Shown here: one piece after another, positions 9,261 to 17,180 of the stretch
Layout: each line of letters opens with the position of its first letter
Position numbering within the stretch: position 1 is the first letter of the stretch
Source of the DNA: SZUA-35 sp964351995
Lineage (GTDB): Bacteria > Actinomycetota > Acidimicrobiia > Acidimicrobiales > SZUA-35
Direction: 5' to 3'
Length of the DNA stretch: 64,000 bases
Assembly (NCBI GenBank): GCA_964351995.1
Contig: CAYGQE010000005.1
Location: 62,001 to 126,000, forward strand
Translations under genes and position numbers: made by a program
Notes under the pieces: model-generated
What the model saw: only the letters and a program-made list of their open reading frames with translations
The model's database searches: none
What the model was told of the DNA's origin: nothing

Positions 9261-9940
9261 CCAACCATCTCGGCGATGCCCGTTCGCCTGAGCTCGCGCC
9301 GAACACTCCCCTTCTGATCGTTCCGTTGGGGTCGACCGAGCAGCACGGCCCACACCTTCCACTTTCGACTGACACAGTGATCGCGGAGGCATGGGCCGCT
9401 GCGTTGGCCCAGGTTCTCCGAGTATCCGAAGTGGCTGGGGTGTTGGTGGCTCCTGCACTCCCCTACGGCGCTGCTGGCGAGCACCAGAGCTTCGCTGGCA
9501 CGTTGTCGATCGGGACCGACGCAACGGTCACGGTCTTGGTCGAACTGGCGAGGTCAGCGGCCCATCTTGCCGATCGCGTGCTCTTCCTCAGCGGACATGC
9601 CGGGAACGCCGACGCAGTGCGCACCGCTGTCGAGCAGCTTCGTCACGAAGGCCACACGGTCGACGCGGTGTTGCCAGTGCTTGCCGGGAGCGATGCTCAC
9701 GCTGGTCGGACCGAGACCTCGTTGATGTTGCACATCGCACCTCATCTCGTCGCCGTTGAGCGGGCCGAGCCAGGCAACGGTCAACCGATCGCTGAGCTGC
9801 TGCCAGCTCTTCGGGTTGGCGGTGTTGCAGCCGTTTCACCGAATGGCGTTCTCGGCGATCCATCCGGTGCCTCAGCCGCAGAAGGTGAGGAACTACTGGC
9901 CCGCCTGGTCGACCACGCCCGACGCACACTCGACCTCTGA
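9257..9940 (+). CDS. mftE: Mycofactocin precursor peptidase MftE (creatininase family)
   Basis: A 227-residue creatininase-fold hydrolase with metal-ligand motifs PLGSTEQHGPHLP and STDTV near the N-terminus, SGHAGN in the middle and AGRTETSLML later. In the mycofactocin pathway MftE cleaves the C-terminal Val-Tyr-derived moiety off the modified precursor peptide. The start is the GTG of a GTGA overlap with the preceding stop. The assignment to MftE rather than another creatininase is supported by the downstream NDMA-type dehydrogenase and MftF. The precursor peptide MftA and the MftB, MftC and MftD genes are not in the window. Confidence 0.85.
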   Translation: MTNHLGDARSPELAPNTPLLIVPLGSTEQHGPHLPLSTDTVIAEAWAAALAQVLRVSEVAGVLVAPALPYGAAGEHQSFAGTLSIGTDATVTVLVELARSAAHLADRVLFLSGHAGNADAVRTAVEQLRHEGHTVDAVLPVLAGSDAHAGRTETSLMLHIAPHLVAVERAEPGNGQPIAELLPALRVGGVAAVSPNGVLGDPSGASAAEGEELLARLVDHARRTLDL

Positions 9941-10018
9941 TTCGCCACTCCTCGTTTCTGCTGTGACAGGCGTCGCTGCTACCTTCTGCTGACCGCACGA
10001 CACAACGAGGAGATCAAC

Positions 10019-11167
10019 ATGAAGACGCGCGCTGCCGTGCTCTGGGCTCAGAACGAAGAATGGAAGATCGAAGAAGTCGAGTTGGGCGATCCCGCCCCCG
10101 ACGAGATCATCGTCAAGACCGCTTTTGCCGGCATGTGCCACTCAGACGAACACCTCGTCACTGGCGATCTGCACGCCCCCGACGAGGTGCTTCCCTTCAT
10201 CGGCGCACCCCACTTCCTTCCGATGATCGGCGGGCACGAGGGCTCCGGCGTCGTCCACGAGATCGGCTCGAATGTGACAGCGTTCGCCGTCGGCGATCAC
10301 GTGTCGGTCAGCTTCATTCCGGCGTGCGGCAGCTGCCACTGGTGCGCCACCGGCCGTCAGAACCTCTGTGATCTCGGCGCATCGACCCTCGCTGGCGGCA
10401 TGATCTCCGATGGTCAGTACCGTCACCACATCGGCGACACGCCCATCAACCGCATGGCCCAGCTCGGTACGTTCAGTGAGTACATGCTGGTCAACGAGGC
10501 CTCGCTGATCAAGGTCGAACCAGACCTTCCCCTCGATGCGGTCGCCATGGTCTCGTGCGGTGTTGCCACCGGTGTTGGCTCCGCTCAGAATCGTGCAGGC
10601 GTCAAGGGAGGCGACACGGTCGTCGTCGTCGGCATCGGCGGTGTGGGTGCCAATGCGCTCCAGGGGGCCAAGATGTCCGGTGCTGCGAACATCGTCGCCG
10701 TCGACACCAATCCTGACAAAAAGGAGATGGCCGAGGAGTTCGGGGCCACCCACTTCTACAGCAGCTTCGAGGATGCGGTGCTCCACGTGATGGAGATGAC
10801 GCACGGGATCATGGCCGACTCCTGCATCCTGACCCCCGGCGTCACCACTGGCGACATGCTCGAGCCTGCGCTCAACATCATCTCCAAGGACGGCACCATC
10901 GTGGTCACCGGTCTTGCTCCGATGGAGCAACGCGATGTCAAGCTCGACCTCTTCGGTCTCTCCATGTACAACAAGGAGATCAAGGGCTCGATCTTCGGCT
11001 CGAGCAGTCCTCGGTCCGAGGTGCCCCGCCTCCTACGCGAATACCAGCGCGGGGCTCTGAAGCTCCACGAGCTGATCACCAACACCTACACCCTCGACAA
11101 CATCAACCAGGGCTATCAGGACATGCGGGACGGCAAGAACATCCGCGGCGTCATCGCGTTCAACTGA
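10019..11167 (+). CDS. NDMA-dependent (mycofactocin-associated) zinc alcohol dehydrogenase
   Basis: A 382-residue medium-chain alcohol dehydrogenase: catalytic-zinc region CHSDEH (about residues 40-45) and GGHEGSG, a nucleotide-binding glycine motif VGIGGVGANA (about residues 204-213), and the long insert around GASTLAGG and the YRHH stretch typical of the NDMA-dependent group. Members of this group keep NAD(H) tightly bound and are re-oxidised by mycofactocin in vivo (NDMA in vitro), so they act on alcohols only when mycofactocin is present. AAC-GAGGAG lies just upstream of the ATG. Flanked by mftE and MoxR genes in the same direction. Substrate cannot be read from the sequence. Confidence 0.9.
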   Translation: MKTRAAVLWAQNEEWKIEEVELGDPAPDEIIVKTAFAGMCHSDEHLVTGDLHAPDEVLPFIGAPHFLPMIGGHEGSGVVHEIGSNVTAFAVGDHVSVSFIPACGSCHWCATGRQNLCDLGASTLAGGMISDGQYRHHIGDTPINRMAQLGTFSEYMLVNEASLIKVEPDLPLDAVAMVSCGVATGVGSAQNRAGVKGGDTVVVVGIGGVGANALQGAKMSGAANIVAVDTNPDKKEMAEEFGATHFYSSFEDAVLHVMEMTHGIMADSCILTPGVTTGDMLEPALNIISKDGTIVVTGLAPMEQRDVKLDLFGLSMYNKEIKGSIFGSSSPRSEVPRLLREYQRGALKLHELITNTYTLDNINQGYQDMRDGKNIRGVIAFN

Positions 11168-11177
11168 TCGACGTCGG

Positions 11178-12155
11178 TTGAGTACTCAAGAACACGCGCA
11201 GTACGGCTCGGCCACCCTCGACGCCCTTCGGTCGGGAGTGGTCGGTCGTTCTCGTGAAGCTGAACTGGTTGTCGCTGCGCTGATGTCTGGCCGTCACCTT
11301 CTGATGGAAGGACCCCCCGGCACTGGCAAGTCGACGATGTTGCGCGCCGTGGCCGCCACAACGGGGCACGGCTTCGAATTCATCGAGGGCAACGCCGAAC
11401 TCACCCCAGCTCGGCTTGCCGGCTATTTCGATCCCGCCCTCGTGCTCGACCGCGGGTACACCGAAGAGATCTGGATCGATGGTCCGCTCACTCGGGCGCT
11501 TCGCAATGGCTCGTTGCTCTATCTCGAAGAGATCAACCGCATTCCCGAGGAGACGCTCAACCTGCTCGTCACCGTGATGTCCGAAGGCGAACTCACCATC
11601 CCTCGTCTCGGCACCATCGTCGCTGACCCATCGTTCCGCCTCGTTGCGGCAATGAATCCGTTCGACTCGGTGGGCACGGCCCGCATCTCGGGCGCGATCT
11701 ACGACCGTGTATGCCGCATCGCCATGGACTACCAGTCGGCCGATGACGAGCGGGCCATCGCCGACCGTGCCGTACCCCACAGCAACCCCACGTTCGCGTC
11801 GAACGTCGTCGATCTCATCCGGGCCACCCGAGACCACACCGACGTTCGTGTGGGCTCGTCGGTCCGTGGCGTAGTCGACCTCCTCCTCCTCAGCGAACAA
11901 CTCGGTCAATTGCGGGCTCTCCCGGCAGACGACCCCGAGGTCGGGCTCGATGCTGCTCTCACTGCCCTGTCCGGTCGCATCCGTCTGCACGACTCGGCCG
12001 GTCGAACACCCGAGTCGGTGATCACCGAGCTCTATCACTCGATCATGGCTCGGCCCGAGCCGACCGACGAGTCGCCGCCGGATCAGTCGGGAGACACCGA
12101 CCAGGGAAAAGCCCCCCGCCCTCCGGGGGCGGCGCCGACGACGACCGGATCCTGA
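11178..12155 (+). CDS. MoxR-family AAA+ ATPase
   Basis: A 325-residue AAA+ ATPase with Walker A GPPGTGKST (about residues 42-50), Walker B region SLLYLEEINR and an N/sensor segment FRLVAAMNPF. MoxR ATPases pair with VWA proteins and act as chaperones or cofactor-insertion machines, the founding case being methanol dehydrogenase. Here it lies ten bases after the alcohol dehydrogenase stop, with a probable TTG start, and its TGA sits inside a CTGA overlap with the VWA gene. Its C-terminal tail (from about residue 300) is a low-complexity Pro/Gly/Thr stretch. Client protein unknown; the adjacent dehydrogenase is the obvious candidate. Confidence 0.88.
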   Translation: MSTQEHAQYGSATLDALRSGVVGRSREAELVVAALMSGRHLLMEGPPGTGKSTMLRAVAATTGHGFEFIEGNAELTPARLAGYFDPALVLDRGYTEEIWIDGPLTRALRNGSLLYLEEINRIPEETLNLLVTVMSEGELTIPRLGTIVADPSFRLVAAMNPFDSVGTARISGAIYDRVCRIAMDYQSADDERAIADRAVPHSNPTFASNVVDLIRATRDHTDVRVGSSVRGVVDLLLLSEQLGQLRALPADDPEVGLDAALTALSGRIRLHDSAGRTPESVITELYHSIMARPEPTDESPPDQSGDTDQGKAPRPPGAAPTTTGS

Positions 12156-13069
12156 CCGGCGAGGACGCTCAGGAGGCGCTGAAGGACGAGCGCCGACGAT
12201 CGATCAGCCGACGGGACCTGGAACGCAACGAGAACTTCGCGGACATCTCCCCCCAACTGGGTGAGGTCGATGCTGCGGCGTTCGAGGAGCTTCTCGACGA
12301 AGCACCAGATGACGCACTGGAGCTCTTGGCCAAGATGACCCAGGCCACCGACCGCGACCTGGCCGCGCTGTCTCGACGCCTCGCCGGCCGGATCGTGCTC
12401 GACCTGGCCAGGACCGGCAAGGCCAAGAGCCGAGGCGTGGGGCGCCTCGTTCGCCAACCGGCCACACCGTCGTCATTCGACATCGATCTCGACACCAGCC
12501 TCGATGCGATCATCGATGCGAAAGCTGTCGGGCGCCGACCTTCGTTGGAGGACCTGCAGGCCATTCACTGGCAGCAGCCAGCAACGGCGATCTGTCTTCT
12601 GGTCGACCGTTCGGGGTCGATGAACGGCGAGCGTCTGGCCAGTGCTGCTCTCGCCGCAGCGGTGTGCGCATGGCGAGCGCCCCAACACTTCGCCGTGTTG
12701 GCCTTCGGCGATCGTGTGGTCGAACTCAAGGGACTCACCGCCACGAAGGACCCGGAAACGCTGGTGTCGGAAGTATTGGCGCTTCGCGGCCACGGCACCA
12801 CTGACGTGGCCTTGGCGCTGACCGCAGCGCAGCGCCAGCTCCGACCCTCACCAGCCACCCGTCGAATCACGATTCTGTTGTCCGATGCTGAGGTCACCGT
12901 CGGAGGCGACCCGGTGCCGATCGCCAGAGGTCTCGATGAACTGATCATCCTCGCCCCCGCCGACGAGCCTGATCACGCCCGAACCCTGGTGGCTGCCGCG
13001 GGCGGGCGTCTCGCCGAGGTCGGCGGACCCCTCTCGGTCCTCGACGCACTGCGGCGAGTGATGGAGTGA
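12152..13069 (+). CDS. VWA-domain protein, MoxR partner; probable non-ATG start
   Basis: The C-terminal half is a von Willebrand A domain with an intact MIDAS motif (DRSGSMN) and GTTDVAL, typical of MoxR-linked VWA proteins. A charged helical N-terminal region (about residues 5-80) is continuous with it. The frame is open upstream through the MoxR tail, but no ATG, GTG or TTG occurs before TTG 12320 and ATG 12326, which would cut off the well-behaved N-terminal helix. I place the start at a CTG (12152) that overlaps the MoxR stop as CTGA, the same geometry as the GTGA junctions on both sides of this cluster. A frameshift fusion with MoxR is the other possibility. It ends in a GTGA overlap with mftF. 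Confidence 0.75.
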   Translation: MTGEDAQEALKDERRRSISRRDLERNENFADISPQLGEVDAAAFEELLDEAPDDALELLAKMTQATDRDLAALSRRLAGRIVLDLARTGKAKSRGVGRLVRQPATPSSFDIDLDTSLDAIIDAKAVGRRPSLEDLQAIHWQQPATAICLLVDRSGSMNGERLASAALAAAVCAWRAPQHFAVLAFGDRVVELKGLTATKDPETLVSEVLALRGHGTTDVALALTAAQRQLRPSPATRRITILLSDAEVTVGGDPVPIARGLDELIILAPADEPDHARTLVAAAGGRLAEVGGPLSVLDALRRVME

Positions 13070-14442
13070 GCCCGTCGCTCATTCCCGCTGCGAGTCTGCG
13101 AACCGAATCAGCGGGGCGCGTGCTGCTCGGGGGCCAGCCATTCCGAGTCCTGCGCTTGAGTGCTTCTGGCGCTGGCAAGGTGCGAGCGTGGTTCGCAGGT
13201 GAGGCCCACCCTGAGGGCCAGGTAGAGTCCGACTTGGCGGAGCGATTGATCGATGCCGGCCTGGCCCATCCAAGACCGGCACCGATGCGATCGGCCTGCC
13301 ACGTGGTAATTCCTTTCCACGGTGTGGTCGATGAGCTGGAGGCCACCCTTGCGTCGCTTCGCCAAGGCCAGGCCGCCTCGATCACGGTTGTCGATGATGG
13401 AAGCGTTCCCCCGATCCCTCCGATCGACGGAGTGACCGTCCTGCGACACGAACAGCCCATCGGTCCTGGAGCGGCACGCAACACCGGTTGGCGTCATGTT
13501 GCAGCGCACACGTCCGGCACTGACCTCGTGCTCTTCATCGACGGTGGGGTCATCGCCCCTTCGACGACCTCGCGAGCCCAACCTTCGTGGCTCGACAACC
13601 TGGCTGGCCATTTCGCCGACGAGGAGGTGGCAATCGTCGCCCCTCGGGTTGCGTCAACTCCTGGCGCCACGGTGGTTGACCGCTATGAGGAGTTGTTTTC
13701 CCCATTGGATCTCGGCCCAACTGCATCGCTGGTCGGACCCGGCCGGCTCGTCACCTATGTTCCTACGGCGTGCCTGATGATTCGGATCGCCGATCTGCAG
13801 CAGTCCGGGGGGTTCGACGAGACCTTCCGCTATGGGGAAGATGTCGATCTGGCCTGGCGTCTCAGCGAGACCAAACAAGTGCGCTACGACCCCACGGTGG
13901 TCGTCGACCACGGCCCGCGCTCGAGCCTGTGGGCACTTGCCCGACAACGATTTCACTACGCCACCGCAGCGGCAGCCCTCGACACCAAGCACCCGAACGC
14001 CAGCGCTCCTTGGCGGAGTTCGCTGGTCGGGGTGGCCGGAGTGGGCCTCGTCTCCCTTGGTCATCCGATCGCCGGCGCGCTCGTCGGGCTCAGCCCAGTC
14101 ACCCTGTTGGCTGAGCAGTTGCGAGAAACTGCCACGCCAACGGCGACCTCACTGAGGTTGTTGACCGCTGGCCATCGATGGGCGCTTCGCTCCTTCGCCG
14201 AGAGTGTTGGCCGATCGTGGATCGGCATCGCTGCGGTGCTTGCGCTTGCGCCCGCACTTCGGACCCCTTCGTTGGCGTGGATGACCGCTGGCTGGCTTCG
14301 GCGCGTCACCACGACGACGTCACCTCCGCTCCTCGCGATCGGCGTCATCGACGATGTTGCCTACGGCGTCGGTGCTCTGACTGGGGCGCTTCGCCACCGA
14401 TCGGCTCGATCGCTGCAACCGAGCATCAGCCGGTGGGGCTGA
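13066..14442 (+). CDS. mftF: Mycofactocin glycosyltransferase MftF
   Basis: A 458-residue protein: a leader region (1-80) with no clear fold, then a GT2 glycosyltransferase core (VVIPFHGVVDELEATL at about 85-100, VVDDGS, GPGAARNTGW, EDVDLAWRL for the catalytic acidic site) and hydrophobic C-terminal segments suggesting membrane association. MftF proteins attach beta-1,4-glucose units to premycofactocin, making it membrane-retained or larger. The GTG start overlaps the VWA stop. With mftE and the NDMA-type dehydrogenase it defines a mycofactocin satellite cluster. Confidence 0.87.
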   Translation: MSPSLIPAASLRTESAGRVLLGGQPFRVLRLSASGAGKVRAWFAGEAHPEGQVESDLAERLIDAGLAHPRPAPMRSACHVVIPFHGVVDELEATLASLRQGQAASITVVDDGSVPPIPPIDGVTVLRHEQPIGPGAARNTGWRHVAAHTSGTDLVLFIDGGVIAPSTTSRAQPSWLDNLAGHFADEEVAIVAPRVASTPGATVVDRYEELFSPLDLGPTASLVGPGRLVTYVPTACLMIRIADLQQSGGFDETFRYGEDVDLAWRLSETKQVRYDPTVVVDHGPRSSLWALARQRFHYATAAAALDTKHPNASAPWRSSLVGVAGVGLVSLGHPIAGALVGLSPVTLLAEQLRETATPTATSLRLLTAGHRWALRSFAESVGRSWIGIAAVLALAPALRTPSLAWMTAGWLRRVTTTTSPPLLAIGVIDDVAYGVGALTGALRHRSARSLQPSISRWG

Positions 14443-14457
14443 GGTGGAACCCCTGGG

Positions 14458-17037
14458 TCAGCTACCGGAATTGAGGTCCAAGAAGAGGTCGAGCAGCTGG
14501 TCATTGCTCAGCGTCACTGCTTCCAACCCATCGGCCTGAGCGAGCAGTACGGGCTCGTTGGTGATGATCGCGATGGGCCACTCTTCCGGATAGCCGGCGA
14601 CGATCGAGGAGAAGATCGGACTTTCCGCGACGGCAGCATCGGCGATCCGGACTCGGACAGCCCGCGACACCGGCAGCGCATCTTCATCACCGACCGGGCG
14701 AGCGAAAACAACGTCGGCGGCTGCGCCGGTTTCGGCCGTCAGCGTTCCGAGGTAGTCGACGAGGGCGCTCCGCCGGGTTGCCACATCGAGGTGAGGCCAT
14801 CCAAGGCCCGCAGCTCCGTCACCGTCGATCAACAAAATGACGTCGGGAAAACTGACGACGTGCCGGGCAGACGATGCCTCGTCCAAGCCTGCAGGGATCG
14901 ACAGCCGGCGACGACCAGCGGCAGCGTCTGGCAGGTCTGCTGGGGTGGCACGCTGATCGATGGCGGATGCGTCCTGCATCGTCGGGATGTCTTCTACGGC
15001 CGGGGCGTCAAACGCCGGAAGATCCTCAACCAACGGCGCATCGAACGCCGGGATGTCATCGGTCGACGGCGCGTCGAGCGTCGGTTCATCAGCAGCAGCG
15101 TGGATGAGGTCGTCGAGACCCGACGCATCCGGACTGGCGTTGCCGTTCATGGCTTCGTCGGCATCGCCGATCGTGAGGTTTCCGTCGGTGGTGCGCTCGT
15201 CTCCGCCACCAAACATGTCGCCGATCGTGCGGCCGCCGAGCGTGGTGGGGTCCATCTCGATGCCCTTACCATCGAACACGTCCTCTTCATCGGTGGCTTC
15301 GGCATCATCGTCGTCGACCAGCGCTTCGGAACCGAGCGGCGCGGCGTCCTGAACACCGAAGTCGACACCTTCGCCAAATGACGGAGCATCGAGGTCGTCG
15401 ACTCCGTCGACTGCGGGGACGACGAACGCCGGGGTTTCGATCTCGGGATCGCCCAGAGCCGGGGCGTTCGCGGCTGGAGCATCGACGTCATCGGTGCTGA
15501 TCTCAGGAGCGCTGTCAGTGTCAGTGCTGCCAGTGCTCGGCGTTGAAGCGACCGGGTCCGGGACCACGCTGGTGTCAGTTGCCGGAGTTGCGACCGAGAG
15601 CGCCTCGACATGACTCCCGAACGTCGATTCGATCGAGGTCAGCTCACTGCGAATCTGTTCGTGGCTGGTGCCGATACGTCCCTGGAGCTCCGTCAGAGCG
15701 CTGTTCGCCAGGCTCAGTTGTTCACGAAGGGCGTCTCGCTCAGATGCCACCCCGTCGAGTTGACCGTTGACGTTTTCGAAAACCGACAGCTGGCGAGTTG
15801 CGGTCTTCCACTTCTCAGAGACGTCCTCCAGTTGCTGCTCGAGGTCGACTCTGGCTTGCTCAGCGACCGAGAGACGCGAGGCCAGTTCAGTGTTGTCAGC
15901 GCTGACGCTGTCCATTGCCGCGATGCGCTCGGCCATGTCGCTGCGTTCGCCTTCGACGGTTGCCAGTTGACTGCGAAGCTCGCCGAGCTCGGCATTTGTG
16001 GTGTCGAGCTTCGCCTGGAGCTGATCGCGTTCGGCAAGGGTGTCGTTGAATTGCCCAGTCAGCGAGTTGCGATCTGTCGTGACTGCGTCGAGTTCGCCTT
16101 GGAGGCTGGCTCGCTTGCTCGTGAGGTCGCCGAGTTCGGAACGCAGCGTCTCGAGCTCGGTCAGGCTTGTGGCGTGTTCGGCCTTGATCGTGGCGACCTC
16201 CCGCCGGAGGCCGTCGCGCTCAGATGCCACGATGGCAAGATCGGTGAGCGCAGCTTCGTGTTCTGATGACGAACCCTCCGCTTCAGCGGCCATCCGCTCG
16301 ACTTCGACGGTCAGACGAGCAACATCTGCTTCGAGTTCGGCGACGCGAGCAAGCGCCCGATCGCGGTCGAGAAGAATGGTCGACTCAGACGACTGCACCG
16401 TGGTCAGTTCGTTGCGCAGCGCGCTGAGCTTGGTGAACATCTCGACGTTCTCGGCCCGACGAGTCTCGAGTTCGACCTCGAGTTCGGTGACGGAGGACCG
16501 GACGTTCTGGCGTTCATCGGCAAGACGGTCCACCAAACCTCGAAGGCTGGAGAGCTCATCTTCAATCGAGCTCACCGTCGAGGCAGAAGTCGAATGGCGA
16601 GGGGGCTCAGGCGAAGGCGGCACGTTGACGATGGGCTCAGCAGGGACCTGAGTTGCGGGTGTTGGTTGCGACACAACCGGTGTTTGATCAACCGACGGCA
16701 CAGCCGGCATTGGCGGCCGCTGCGCAAGTGGGGTGTCAGCGCTCGGCACGCCGCCGATCGGAGCGACGCCAGCGTTGAGCGCTGAGAATCGTTGTTCCCA
16801 CCCCGTCGGCCGATGCAGCCAGAGATAGCCGGCCTCGCCGACGTTCTCGATGGTTGCGCGATCAACAACACGGGCTCGGAAGTTGGCGTCCTCTTCGAGC
16901 GCTCGCTGCGCGACGGAATAGGCGCGAGGGGGCCGCTGGGCGAGGTACAGGTAGTTCTTCATCGCCGAAGGGGCGCCTCCCTCCTTGGCTACGTCAAAGG
17001 CAAGCTCACACACACTGGCCAACATCTCATCACCCAT
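14458..17037 (-). CDS. Long coiled-coil protein with NYN/PIN-like C-terminus (catalytic residues degraded)
   Basis: About 860 residues. The first 90 resemble the N-terminus of actinobacterial NYN-domain RNA-binding proteins (hydrophobic, ...RPPRAYSVAQRALEED..., ...GYLWLHRPTGW). A Pro-rich linker leads to a long coiled coil (about 170-480), an acidic low-complexity region (about 490-700) with repeated DAPxxDDIPAF-like units, and a C-terminal domain that starts VILLIDGDGAAG and follows the NYN/YacP layout. The first acidic residue is kept, but the usual VFDG is VFAR and the usual T-S-D is TNE, so nuclease activity is doubtful. ATG 17037 is preferred over a GTG at 17079. Divergent from the nuclease gene at 17181. 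Specific function unknown. Confidence 0.75.
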   Translation of the reverse strand: MGDEMLASVCELAFDVAKEGGAPSAMKNYLYLAQRPPRAYSVAQRALEEDANFRARVVDRATIENVGEAGYLWLHRPTGWEQRFSALNAGVAPIGGVPSADTPLAQRPPMPAVPSVDQTPVVSQPTPATQVPAEPIVNVPPSPEPPRHSTSASTVSSIEDELSSLRGLVDRLADERQNVRSSVTELEVELETRRAENVEMFTKLSALRNELTTVQSSESTILLDRDRALARVAELEADVARLTVEVERMAAEAEGSSSEHEAALTDLAIVASERDGLRREVATIKAEHATSLTELETLRSELGDLTSKRASLQGELDAVTTDRNSLTGQFNDTLAERDQLQAKLDTTNAELGELRSQLATVEGERSDMAERIAAMDSVSADNTELASRLSVAEQARVDLEQQLEDVSEKWKTATRQLSVFENVNGQLDGVASERDALREQLSLANSALTELQGRIGTSHEQIRSELTSIESTFGSHVEALSVATPATDTSVVPDPVASTPSTGSTDTDSAPEISTDDVDAPAANAPALGDPEIETPAFVVPAVDGVDDLDAPSFGEGVDFGVQDAAPLGSEALVDDDDAEATDEEDVFDGKGIEMDPTTLGGRTIGDMFGGGDERTTDGNLTIGDADEAMNGNASPDASGLDDLIHAAADEPTLDAPSTDDIPAFDAPLVEDLPAFDAPAVEDIPTMQDASAIDQRATPADLPDAAAGRRRLSIPAGLDEASSARHVVSFPDVILLIDGDGAAGLGWPHLDVATRRSALVDYLGTLTAETGAAADVVFARPVGDEDALPVSRAVRVRIADAAVAESPIFSSIVAGYPEEWPIAIITNEPVLLAQADGLEAVTLSNDQLLDLFLDLNSGS

Positions 17038-17180
17038 GATGATCCCGATCCTCTCGCAGATGTCCCCGTACACGTGCACTGGCGGGACTCTTTGTCACCG
17101 TGCTCCATCGACCCCGGCCGACGAAAATCCAGTTTTGTCCTCAATACACAACGACAACACTTGACTCGAACACCTGTTCG

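Noticed and set aside
9941..10018. Mycofactocin precursor peptide gene (mftA) in the gap before the dehydrogenase
   Set aside because: The 78-bp gap is too short and no frame ends in the typical Gly-Val-Tyr tail.
10142..10930. 262-codon minus frame
   Set aside because: Antisense to the NDMA-type alcohol dehydrogenase; Asp/Val/His-rich composition typical of shadows.
11160..12038. 292-codon minus frame
   Set aside because: Antisense to the MoxR ATPase, which has Walker motifs.
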